NCBI GenBank assembly: GCA_017745295.1
Contig: JAGHZR010000001.1
Location: forward strand, 186,001 to 250,000
DNA length: 64,000 nucleotides
Direction: 5' to 3'
Source of the DNA: Novosphingobium sp.
GTDB lineage: Bacteria; Pseudomonadota; Alphaproteobacteria; Sphingomonadales; Sphingomonadaceae
The notes beneath the pieces are model-generated. The model saw only the letters and a program-made list of their open reading frames with translations, was not told the DNA's origin and made no database searches. The first letter of the stretch is position 1. Each line of letters opens with the position of its first letter. Below are positions 8,159 to 18,061 of this stretch, piece by piece. A program made the position numbers and the translations under genes.

Positions 8159-9096
8159 TGCTGCGTCTGCTCCCGGCATGCCTGCTCGCGGCGGGCATGG
8201 CCGCCCTGCCCGCCGCTCCCGCCGCACGGGCGCAGGACACCGCCGCCGAAACCGTGACGGAAACCGAAAGCACGGACGATACGATACCCGAAGCGCCGAA
8301 ACCCGCGCCCTGGACCGCCACCGCCTCCGCCGGCGTGAGCAATCGCGACGACGGCCCCGACGGGTCGTGGCAGGCGCTCTCGCTGACGCGGCAGATCGGT
8401 CGCGGCTATGTGCGCGGCGGGTTGATGCGCTACCACGGCACATTGATGCAGGCCTTCACGGCCCTGCCTTCCGACTACTATGTCGGCACGCTCGGCGCAG
8501 GCGGCAACTTCGACAACTGGGTGGTGGACGGCTGGGCCAGCTACGGCCGCCAGGACTATGGCCGGATCACCAACGACTGGGGCAGGCGCCGCGAGAGCAC
8601 CGGCGCCCGCAGCAGCGCCTACTACGCGGTGGGCGGCGATTTCGGGCGGATACTCCCGCTCTCACCGCACTGGTTCGTGACGCCGACCGTCGTCGGCTCC
8701 TATGCGCTGGGCCGCCTGCTGCGTCCGGCCCCCGACTTCACCGGCCTCGTCGATCTCGAAACCCGCGAGCCGACCTGGACGCTCGGCAGCAGCGTGCGCA
8801 TCGACCATGCCTTCGGCCGGAATGCCGATCACTATGCCGGTCTCTCGGTTTCGCGCAACTGGACGAGCAATGCCGTCTCGCAAGTCACCGGCGGCCAGTT
8901 TCAGGACCTGAACGCCATTCCCCGCTCCGGCCTGCTCGATTCGCAGCACTATTCGGACGCCTGGTGGGAAGTGGGCGTGAGCGCCAACATGAAGCTGACG
9001 GACCGCCTGCATCTCGATCTCTATGCCTCGCGCAGCTTCGATGCGCTGGCGGGAAACACGACGTCTGCCGGCATTTCCCTGCGCAAATCGTTCTGA
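8158..9096 (+). CDS. Putative outer-membrane beta-barrel protein
   Basis: This 312-aa protein has a clear signal peptide (residues 1-25, ending ARA-Q) and a short Thr/Glu/Pro linker. The rest is made of alternating amphipathic strands rich in Tyr, Trp and Gly, and it ends in Phe (SLRKSF), as outer-membrane barrels do. No specific family is recognised; it resembles autotransporter-barrel or surface-porin-like proteins. Its start codon overlaps the kinase stop by one base, so it is coexpressed with the sensor kinase. It might be part of the sensing pathway or simply the first target. The assignment as a barrel is from sequence pattern; the function is unknown. Confidence 0.75.
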   Translation: MLRLLPACLLAAGMAALPAAPAARAQDTAAETVTETESTDDTIPEAPKPAPWTATASAGVSNRDDGPDGSWQALSLTRQIGRGYVRGGLMRYHGTLMQAFTALPSDYYVGTLGAGGNFDNWVVDGWASYGRQDYGRITNDWGRRRESTGARSSAYYAVGGDFGRILPLSPHWFVTPTVVGSYALGRLLRPAPDFTGLVDLETREPTWTLGSSVRIDHAFGRNADHYAGLSVSRNWTSNAVSQVTGGQFQDLNAIPRSGLLDSQHYSDAWWEVGVSANMKLTDRLHLDLYASRSFDALAGNTTSAGISLRKSF

Positions 9097-9120
9097 CATC
9101 GCGCCCCTGACGGGGGAGCG

Positions 9121-11367
<2,247 letters not shown>

Positions 11368-11580
11368 GACCCTGGTTCCTTTTTCCGCTCCCGGCATAGC
11401 CGATGGAACGCGTGAAAGACAGCATGGCTGCGCTCAAGTGCTCCCGCGAAAACCGCAAGACGGCGATGCGGGCACGACGACGTGCCTCATTGATTACCCC
11501 TCAAGTTCAACTTCATGTGCGCCCTATGCTCGGATACGAGAGGCGGAACCCTCGCTTTCCCGAGGGCAGGAGCCATCACG

Positions 11581-12510
11581 ATGCCGCAGGAACTGGTGAC
11601 GGTCGTGATCCCCGCCTATCGCGCCGCCGAATCCATCGAGCGGGCGGTACTGTCGGTCTTCGCGCAGCCCGGCGTCGCCTGCCGGGTGATCGTGGTGGTC
11701 GACGACGAGGAAGGCACAACCGAAGCCGCCCTCGCCGCGCTGGACGACGAGCGCCTGACGGTGCTGACCAACCCCGGCAACCTCGGCGCGCAGAAAAGCC
11801 GCAACCGGGGCCTCGCCGCCGCGACCGGCGACTGGGTGATGTTCCTCGACAGCGACGATTTCGTCATGGGCGACCTGCTGCCGGGTCTCGTCCAGGCTCT
11901 GGAACAGGGCGCCGATGTCGCCTTCGGGCCGTGGCTGCTGCTCGACGAGAGCCGGGGCCGCGCCGAGCGGCATCAGGAACACTATGCCGACGCCGCCGAT
12001 CTGCTCGACCGCTGGCTGGTGCGGCGGCAATGGACTCCGCCCTGCGCGGTGCTCTGGCGCACGGCGTTCCTGCGCGGGATCGGCGGCTGGAAGGAAAGCG
12101 TGCGCCGCAACCAGGACGGCGAAGTGGTCTGCCGCGCCTTGCTTGCCGGTGCCCGTCCGAGCCATTCGGCGCGCGGCTGCGGGGTCTATGTCCAGCACGA
12201 TTCGCCGCACCGGATCTCGCAGGCCCGCTCCACTTTCGGTGACCTGATCGCAGTGGCCGAAGACCTGCTGGCGCAGCCGACCGAGGCCGTCGAAGAGGCG
12301 CGGCGGCGCAAGATCCTGGGTGACTATTTCTACTGGCTGGCCGACAGTGCCTTTCGTCGCGGGGACCGCGAGCAGGGCCGCCGCGCCCGGCAACGCGCGG
12401 TGGAACTGGGCGGCTCGCTGCACATGGGATCTCCCCTGCCGCGGCTGGGCGCCGCCGTGCTGGGACTGGAGAACTATCGCCGCGCCGTCTCCTGGGCGAC
12501 CAAGCCCTAA
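11581..12510 (+). CDS. Family 2 glycosyltransferase
   Basis: This is a 309-aa GT-A fold glycosyltransferase. The nucleotide-sugar binding start is VTVVIPAYRAAESIERAV (residues about 5-22), and the metal-binding acidic motif is FLDSDDF near residue 88, after the typical NLGAQKSRNRGL. The start at 11581 is preceded by GGGCAGGAG at 8-nt spacing, so it is preferred over an upstream in-frame start at 11515. The stop overlaps by 4 bp the convergent stop of the flippase gene. With the flippase and second glycosyltransferase it suggests a small cell-surface polysaccharide locus. Donor and acceptor cannot be told from sequence. Confidence 0.88.
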   Translation: MPQELVTVVIPAYRAAESIERAVLSVFAQPGVACRVIVVVDDEEGTTEAALAALDDERLTVLTNPGNLGAQKSRNRGLAAATGDWVMFLDSDDFVMGDLLPGLVQALEQGADVAFGPWLLLDESRGRAERHQEHYADAADLLDRWLVRRQWTPPCAVLWRTAFLRGIGGWKESVRRNQDGEVVCRALLAGARPSHSARGCGVYVQHDSPHRISQARSTFGDLIAVAEDLLAQPTEAVEEARRRKILGDYFYWLADSAFRRGDREQGRRARQRAVELGGSLHMGSPLPRLGAAVLGLENYRRAVSWATKP

Positions 12511-13985
12511 GCCGCAGCCTTTTTCCGCCGCAGCCGGTCGGGCAGGAGATTCCCCGCGAGGCGCAGCATCTCGGCCATCGCCTGCCGTCCGCCCGGCGTC
12601 GCCGCCTGCGCCGCCACCGCGCCGATGTAGCTGGAAGCGACGGCGAGCGCGAGCAGCCCCACGGTCGGCAACTCCTTGCCCACCGCCGCGACGATCCCCC
12701 AGGCCAGCAGCCCGCCCACGAGCGAGGGCAGCTGCACGACATACATGAAGCCCTGCGAGATCGGCGTATCCCGCGTCGCGAAATGATAGAGCGGCGGCAG
12801 CGAGGCGAGCTGGCCGATGAAATAGGCACAAGCCACGCCGACAGCGCCCCAGTGCACGCCGATGAAGAAGCTGGCGATCGACACCGCGCTGGAGAACATG
12901 CCCCAGTACATCATCCGCCGGGTGTTCCCGCTGCTGATATAGAGCCAGCCGGTGGTGTTCGGCACGCATTGCACGATGGCGGTCAGGCTCAGCCAGAAGA
13001 AGATCGGACTCGCCGCCGCCCAGCGCTCGCCGAGCAGGAAGGGCACGAGCCGGTCGCTACAGATCGCCGCCGCCAGGATCCCCGGCATCGCAATCAGCGC
13101 CAGCGCCCGCAGGCACAGTTCGTAGACGCGGCGATAGCGCTCCGGCTCGTCGCGCACCCGGCTCAGCACCGGCAGCATGACCCGGCTGAGCGGCTGGTTG
13201 ATGTTCTGCAGGGGGAACAGCATGAGCTTGTAGCTGCGGTCGTAGAGGCCCACCGCATCCGCGCCCTCGGCCTTGGCGATGATGACATTGTCGAGATTGC
13301 GGGCGAAGAAGTTGACGAGGTTGAAGCCGGTCAGATTGGCGCCGAACACCACCAGCTTGCGCACCCCGGAAAAGGACGCGCCCAGCCGGGGTCGCCACGT
13401 GCAGGCCCGCCACATCATCGCCGTACTGATCGCCGCATTGAGCAATGTGCCGAGCCAGATCGCCCAGTAACTTTTCAGCGCCAGCGCCGCCGCCGCCGTG
13501 AGCACGAACGTGCCGATGGCGACCACCACGTCGTTCACGCTCAGCGCGTGGAAGCGCATCTCGCGGTTGAGCAGGGCCTGGTGTTGCAGCTTGAGGCCGG
13601 TAATCAGGATCGTCAGCCCCGTCGCAGCCGTGACATATCCCGCCCGCGCGTCGCCGTAGAACGCGCCCACCGCAGGCGCCAGCGCGACCATGACCAGCGC
13701 GGCCACCGCCGAGACGAGCACGTTCAGCCAGAACAGCGCGTTGGAATGCTCCGGATCGAGTTCGCGCGCCTGCACCACGGCCTGTGCGAAGCCGAGGTTC
13801 TGGAAGGTCATGATAAGGCCGGTCAGCGGCGCCACCATCGCCGCCACGCCGTAGTCCGAAGGCGAGAGAATGCGCGCGACCACGATCGTCGTCCCCATCG
13901 TGGTGAAGACCTTCACCAACTGCGCCATGGCGGTCGAGGCCACGCCTCGGGTTGCGCGGCGCCCCATGTCCTCGGTCTTGGCCAT
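12507..13985 (-). CDS. Oligosaccharide flippase (MOP / Wzx-like)
   Basis: A 492-aa polytopic protein with about 12-14 hydrophobic segments, of the lipopolysaccharide-biosynthesis/O-antigen flippase family. The N-terminal region (ILSPSDYGVAAMVAPLTG) is characteristic of this exporter family. It would move lipid-linked oligosaccharides across the inner membrane. It follows the minus-strand glycosyltransferase at 13992-14945 by only 6 bp and is probably cotranscribed with it. It overlaps the stop of the convergent family 2 glycosyltransferase by 4 bp. The transported glycan is unknown. A second flippase gene of this family is at 18062-19585. Confidence 0.87.
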   Translation of the reverse strand: MAKTEDMGRRATRGVASTAMAQLVKVFTTMGTTIVVARILSPSDYGVAAMVAPLTGLIMTFQNLGFAQAVVQARELDPEHSNALFWLNVLVSAVAALVMVALAPAVGAFYGDARAGYVTAATGLTILITGLKLQHQALLNREMRFHALSVNDVVVAIGTFVLTAAAALALKSYWAIWLGTLLNAAISTAMMWRACTWRPRLGASFSGVRKLVVFGANLTGFNLVNFFARNLDNVIIAKAEGADAVGLYDRSYKLMLFPLQNINQPLSRVMLPVLSRVRDEPERYRRVYELCLRALALIAMPGILAAAICSDRLVPFLLGERWAAASPIFFWLSLTAIVQCVPNTTGWLYISSGNTRRMMYWGMFSSAVSIASFFIGVHWGAVGVACAYFIGQLASLPPLYHFATRDTPISQGFMYVVQLPSLVGGLLAWGIVAAVGKELPTVGLLALAVASSYIGAVAAQAATPGGRQAMAEMLRLAGNLLPDRLRRKKAAA

Positions 13986-13991
13986 CTCCGC

Positions 13992-14945
13992 CTAGTCTCC
14001 CGCGCTCGCCGGACCGGTCCGGCAGGGCATTGCGAGGGGGTTGCCGAATTGCTCCGCCAGCATGGCGATCTGCGCATCGTTCTGCACGATATTGTCGTCG
14101 AACAGCCGCACCTTCTGCGACGACCACCAGCCCATCTGGACGAATGGGGGACCGACCTTGCGATAGGTCGTCCCGGCCCGCCGCGCGCACCAGTAGAACC
14201 AGAGATCGTCCGCCGAAGGTGCGTAGCGCTCGAACAGGTCGCGCCGGGCGACATCGGGATGCAGCGCGCCGGGCGGATAGAGAATGCCGCCGACGCCGGT
14301 CGGCATCACGTCCACGCTTGGCCGCCGCGACTCCGCGTCCTCCAAGTCCCAGATCCAGTCACGATAGGGCGCGATCCGGCCCTGCGCGTCCTGCGTCAGG
14401 CGATGCGCGCGATGGCAGGTGATGGAATCGTGCTCGCCGCCCTGCCCTTCCACGAGCCAGGTCAGCCAATCGGGCGTGTAGAAGACATCGTCGTCCGCCG
14501 TCGCCACCCAGGCATCGGGAAACTCCACCAGCGCGAAGACCAGCTTTTTGTAGCTGCGCAGATCCTCGACAAGGCGAAGCTCCACCTTCTCCCCGAGCAG
14601 CCTGCGAACCGGCTTTGGCAAAGCCGCTTCATCGCCGCGCGCCAGCCACAGGACGATGCGGTCGGCTGCGGTATCCTGACGCAACAGTCCCAGCAGCGTC
14701 AGATGCAGCGTGGGATAGCGCGGCGGATAGGAGGTTAGCGAGACGACGAGTTCGCCGGGCAATCCATGCGCGCGCGGCGTTCCCTGCGGAAAGTCCTGCG
14801 AGCGGCGGCGATACTGCCGCCCGCTCCAGAGCCGCACCGCCACGGGGCGAGGCAAGGCGGCCGTGATCCACTGCTTTGCCCATGCCTTCAAGCGCGCGAC
14901 CTTTCGAAGCTGCCTTCGCGGCGGCGGAGAGCTGCCGACGGCCAC
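13992..14945 (-). CDS. Glycosyltransferase-like protein
   Basis: This 317-aa protein begins with a basic N-terminus. It then shows a GT-A-like fold: LVVSLTSYPPRY near residue 65, a VATADDDVFYTPDWL segment with the acidic metal motif at about 147-161, and a late RDLFERYAPSADDLWFYWCA segment. It resembles the hypothetical glycosyltransferases found in capsule or O-antigen regions whose products are not defined. It ends 6 bp before the flippase gene, so the two probably form one transcript. It has no signal peptide or membrane anchor and is likely cytoplasmic or membrane-peripheral. Confidence 0.8.
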   Translation of the reverse strand: MAVGSSPPPRRQLRKVARLKAWAKQWITAALPRPVAVRLWSGRQYRRRSQDFPQGTPRAHGLPGELVVSLTSYPPRYPTLHLTLLGLLRQDTAADRIVLWLARGDEAALPKPVRRLLGEKVELRLVEDLRSYKKLVFALVEFPDAWVATADDDVFYTPDWLTWLVEGQGGEHDSITCHRAHRLTQDAQGRIAPYRDWIWDLEDAESRRPSVDVMPTGVGGILYPPGALHPDVARRDLFERYAPSADDLWFYWCARRAGTTYRKVGPPFVQMGWWSSQKVRLFDDNIVQNDAQIAMLAEQFGNPLAMPCRTGPASAGD

Positions 14946-15118
14946 AGACTAGCCACGCGCCCGCCGCGGCACCATCATCCCAATGGTCCAAGGTTCCGGA
15001 ATATCATGGCTTTATCGGCATGGCGCGCGGGTTGGCGATCATCCCAAAGGATCGCGAATACCCCGATGGGATTACCTCGCCGGAGATCTGTTCGGAAACG
15101 CCAAAGGCACATACGACT

Positions 15119-15142
15119 AGGGGCCGCCTTGCGGCGGCCCCT
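15119..15142 (-). terminator. Hairpin downstream of tRNA-Leu
   Basis: A perfect 10-bp stem (AGGGGCCGCC / GGCGGCCCCT) with a TTGC loop lies 25 bases beyond the tRNA 3' end. The T-tract on the minus strand is poor, so strength is uncertain, but the position and GC-rich stem fit a tRNA terminator. Confidence 0.55.
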
Positions 15143-15166
15143 GCCGTTTCTCAGCACGCTGAGAAA

Positions 15167-15253
15167 TGGTGCCCAGAAGAGGACTCGAACCTCCACGCCC
15201 TTGCGAGCGCCAGCACCTGAAGCTGGTGCGTCTACCAATTCCGCCATCTGGGC
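15167..15253 (-). tRNA. tRNA-Leu(CAG)
   Basis: On the minus strand the acceptor stem GCCCAGA pairs with TCTGGGC and is followed by discriminator A and an encoded CCA. The D-arm sequence is TGGCGGAATTGGTAGACGC. The anticodon stem CCAGC/GCTGG encloses the loop TTCAGGT, giving anticodon CAG. A long variable arm and the T-loop GGTTCGAGTCC complete a class II leucine tRNA of 84 nt plus CCA. Confidence 0.96.
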
Positions 15254-15511
15254 ACGGAAGCGAGGGGGCCGTTGGTGCCGTCCTCGCCGGGTAGGAGGGC
15301 GCCTCTAAGCGGGTCCTCGATTCGTGTCAACGGCCCTCCCTCAACTTTTTTCAAATCACGCGAAAAAAGGCAAAATCCCGGTCCGGCGCCTGCCGCCGGT
15401 TGCTCGGGAACCGGGCTTGTGCCAAGGGCGCTTATCATGCGCGAAACCGGCGCAGGCGGCTATTTTCTCCTTCAGTCGCGCCTGCGCCACGCTGAAGGAC
15501 CCGTTCTGATC

Positions 15512-16459
15512 ATGAGCCAAGCCACCGACCCTCTCTACGGCAAGATCGTCACGCTGCTGGGCGGCAGCGGCTTCGTCGGCAAGCACGTTGCCCAGGAACT
15601 GCTCGCCCGCGGTGCCCGCCTGCGTATCGCCAGCCGCAATCCCAAGAAGTCCTATGCCCTGAAGCCGCTCGGCAACCTCGGCCAGGTGCAGTTCGCCGGC
15701 GTCGACGTGACCAAGCCCGAATCGCTGGCCGAAGTGCTGGCCGGATCGGATGCCGTGGTGAACCTCGTGGGCGCCTTCACCGGCAATCTCGATGCCGTGC
15801 AGGGTGAAGGCGCGGGCCGCATCGCCGCCGCCGCCAGGGTCGCCGGTGCCACCGCCTTCGTGCACATCTCGGCCATCGGCGCCGACGCTTCGTCTAGCGT
15901 CGCCTATGCCCGTACCAAGGCCGAAGGCGAGAAGGCCGTGCTGACCGCCTTCCCCACCGCGACGATCCTGCGTCCCTCGGTCATGTTCGGCCCGGACGAC
16001 AACTTCGTGATGATGTTCGGCAACCTCGTCTCGCGCCTGCCGGTCCTGCCGGTGTTCGCGCCGCAGGCACGGCTCCAGCCGGTCTTCGTAGATGACGTCG
16101 CACTCGCCGTCGCGGAAACGCTGGGCGCGCCCGAAGTGCATGGCGGCAAGACCTTCGAGATCGCTGGTCCCGAAGTGATCGCGATGATCGACCTCAACAA
16201 GCGCATCGCCGCCGCCGCCCAGCGCGACCGCAGCTTCGTGGAACTGTCCGACGGCATCTCCGGCCTGATCGCCGCGCTGCCGGGCACGCCGATCAGCGGC
16301 GACCAGCTCAAGCTGCTCCAGGCGGGCAATGTCGCCAGCGGCACTTTCCCCGGTCTCGCCGACCTCGGCATCGCGCCGCGTCCGCTGGAACTGTTCCTCG
16401 ACCGCTGGATGACACCGTTCCGCAATCACGGCCGCTTCGGCACCAAGGCCGCAGCCTGA
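15512..16459 (+). CDS. Complex I NDUFA9-like NAD(P)-binding protein
   Basis: This 315-aa atypical short-chain dehydrogenase belongs to the family related to mitochondrial complex I subunit NDUFA9. The N-terminal Rossmann motif is LLGGSGFVGKHV (residues about 15-26), followed by RIASRNPKK, which could bind NADP phosphate. AYARTKAEGEKAV near residue 130 carries the YxxxK pair. In alphaproteobacteria these genes are usually single and lie apart from the nuo operon, as here. The start at 15512 is chosen because the Rossmann strand follows directly and AAGGA lies 12 nt upstream; the frame is open back to 15272. A strong bidirectional terminator follows at 16481. Confidence 0.88.
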   Translation: MSQATDPLYGKIVTLLGGSGFVGKHVAQELLARGARLRIASRNPKKSYALKPLGNLGQVQFAGVDVTKPESLAEVLAGSDAVVNLVGAFTGNLDAVQGEGAGRIAAAARVAGATAFVHISAIGADASSSVAYARTKAEGEKAVLTAFPTATILRPSVMFGPDDNFVMMFGNLVSRLPVLPVFAPQARLQPVFVDDVALAVAETLGAPEVHGGKTFEIAGPEVIAMIDLNKRIAAAAQRDRSFVELSDGISGLIAALPGTPISGDQLKLLQAGNVASGTFPGLADLGIAPRPLELFLDRWMTPFRNHGRFGTKAAA

Positions 16460-16480
16460 ACCTCCCCCGGCGGGAAATGA

Positions 16481-16516
16481 AAAAGGGGCGGGAAGTTCGA
16501 ACTTCCCGCCCCTTTT
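16481..16516. terminator. Bidirectional rho-independent terminator
   Basis: A perfect 36-bp palindrome with four A/T pairs flanking GGGGCGGGAAG/CTTCCCGCCCC sits between the convergent NDUFA9-like and HhH-protein genes. T-runs follow the stem in both directions. Confidence 0.92.
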
Positions 16517-16538
16517 CGTTGGCGCTCTGGTCTCTGGA

Positions 16539-17150
16539 TCAGAGCTTGCCGAACTTGCCTTCGTAGGCCCCGGTATCGCCGCTGGCGAGAAGGCGCGCCT
16601 GCTCGACCCAATTGTCGCGACGCGGGCGACCGGCGAAGGCGCCGAGCTTGCCGTCCAGATCGTCGAGATCGGCGTCGGTCCAGGCCGCGATCTGTTCGAA
16701 GCGGGTGATCCGCAGCGACTGGAGCAGGGTCAGCATCTTGGGACCGAGACCCTTGATCTTGCGCAAGTCATCGCCCTCGGGAGTCGCAGCGACAGGCGCC
16801 GCTTCCGGCTCCGCCGCAATCGTCTGGGGCGGCGTCTGGGCCGCGTCCACTTCCTCCTGTGCGGCCACCGCGATCACTTCGCCGATACCCGCCATCGTTC
16901 CCGCCATGGCCGGGGGATCGATGTGGACCGGCCCGCTATGAACAGGTGCAGTGAACTGCGCGGCGGGCGGGGCATCGTCTATCAGTGCCTGGTTGCGCTG
17001 TGCCGGAGCGGCGCCTTCGTCCAGCACATCGGGACGGTGCTGGCGCGGCGCAGGCTTGGAGGCGCGCGCGAACAGCCAATAGGCAATCGCGATGCCGACC
17101 AGCAACGCAACGACGAATATCAGCCAATTGGCCGAAATCATTTCCACCAC
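16539..17150 (-). CDS. Membrane-anchored helix-hairpin-helix protein
   Basis: The product is about 203 aa. An N-terminal transmembrane helix (about residues 8-28, ANWLIFVVALLVGIAIAYWL) is followed by a Pro/Ala-rich linker. A C-terminal helix-hairpin-helix domain (DDLRKIKGLGPKMLTLLQ, about residues 125-142) resembles the predicted flap-endonuclease-like family often annotated as NADH dehydrogenase-associated or 5' DNA nuclease proteins. The true function is unknown. The start shown is GTG with AAGGGA upstream; an ATG at 17141 is an alternative. The 30-aa membrane peptide gene ends 3 bases upstream, so the two are probably one operon. Confidence 0.82.
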   Translation of the reverse strand: MVEMISANWLIFVVALLVGIAIAYWLFARASKPAPRQHRPDVLDEGAAPAQRNQALIDDAPPAAQFTAPVHSGPVHIDPPAMAGTMAGIGEVIAVAAQEEVDAAQTPPQTIAAEPEAAPVAATPEGDDLRKIKGLGPKMLTLLQSLRITRFEQIAAWTDADLDDLDGKLGAFAGRPRRDNWVEQARLLASGDTGAYEGKFGKL

Positions 17151-17153
17151 AAC

Positions 17154-17246
17154 TTATCCCTTCCGGTTCCACACGACCCAGCCGATGCCGAAGCCGGCCA
17201 TATAGGTCAGCAGCACCGAAACGGCCATTTCAAGCCATAGCGGCAT
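17154..17246 (-). CDS. 30-aa small membrane protein
   Basis: A short frame encodes one hydrophobic helix (VSVLLTYMAGFGIGWVVW) with a basic C-terminus (NRKG). The ATG is preceded by an excellent Shine-Dalgarno, AAAGGAG at 6-nt spacing. Its stop lies just before the start of the HhH membrane-protein gene, so it looks like the first gene of a two-gene operon. No named family is recognised. Being so short it would be missed by most gene finders. Confidence 0.7.
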   Translation of the reverse strand: MPLWLEMAVSVLLTYMAGFGIGWVVWNRKG

Positions 17247-17284
17247 CGGCGGCTCCTTTCATCGTAATTTGCATTCTGCCGTCC

Positions 17285-18007
17285 TCACTCAGGACCCGGC
17301 GTATCGATCGGCGTCGGCTTGATCGGCGCACTCGCGATCACCGAGAACTCGATGCGGCGATTGGCGGGGTCGAGCGGGTCCAGCCCCTCGATCGGCGTCT
17401 TCGACCCCAGCCCCGCCGCCCGCAGGCCATCGGCGGGAATGCCGCGCCCGATCAAGGCCCAGCGCACCGATTCCGCCCGCGCCAGCGAGAGCGCCTTGTT
17501 CGCCTCCGGATTGCCGGTGGCATCGGTATGGCCAGTCACGGCGATGATGCTGCCGAGGCAGGGACGCAGCGCCCTGGCCACTTCGTCGAGCAGGCGCTCG
17601 CTGACCGGATCGATCCGGGCGCTGGCCTCGGTAAAGCGGATCGTGCGCGAGGCGAGGATCGCCTCGACATCGTTCTGGCAGCGCAGTTTCGCCACCTGCC
17701 CCTCGCCGTCGCGGATCCAGCGGATGCCGCCGATGCCGGGCACGGCGTCCACGGCGGCAGCGACCCGGGTGCGGGTCTCGGCATCGAGGTCCTTGCCGCC
17801 AGACAGCACCGGATGGCGGGTCAGCCAGCCATAGCGGTCGCGAAAGGCGAGTGAGACGCCCTTGCCGCCCGCTCCGTCGCGCGCCGCCTCGGCATCGTGT
17901 TGCAGGCGGCCGATGAAGACCGGGCCTTCCATGCGGGTCGAGACGAAGGAAAGTGCCAGACAAAATGCGGCACCGGCGGCAACGATGGAAGCGCGGCGGG
18001 GATTCAT
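17285..18007 (-). CDS. OmpA-family C-terminal domain protein
   Basis: This 240-aa protein has a signal peptide or N-terminal anchor (residues 1-22, AAGAAFCLALSFVS). A middle region is followed by an OmpA-like peptidoglycan-binding domain at about residues 125-232. The key pieces are VTGHTDATGNPEANKALSLARAESV, shown here as GHTDATGNPEANKALSLARA, and NRRIEFSV with the conserved Arg. It probably tethers a cell-envelope component to the wall. No operon partner is evident; a 53-bp gap separates it from the upstream flippase gene on the same strand. Confidence 0.86.
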   Translation of the reverse strand: MNPRRASIVAAGAAFCLALSFVSTRMEGPVFIGRLQHDAEAARDGAGGKGVSLAFRDRYGWLTRHPVLSGGKDLDAETRTRVAAAVDAVPGIGGIRWIRDGEGQVAKLRCQNDVEAILASRTIRFTEASARIDPVSERLLDEVARALRPCLGSIIAVTGHTDATGNPEANKALSLARAESVRWALIGRGIPADGLRAAGLGSKTPIEGLDPLDPANRRIEFSVIASAPIKPTPIDTPGPE

Positions 18008-18061
18008 GCTCGCGAGCCTAGAGCAAGGCTCTCCGCTGCGAAACCACCTGAGAGACGGAAA

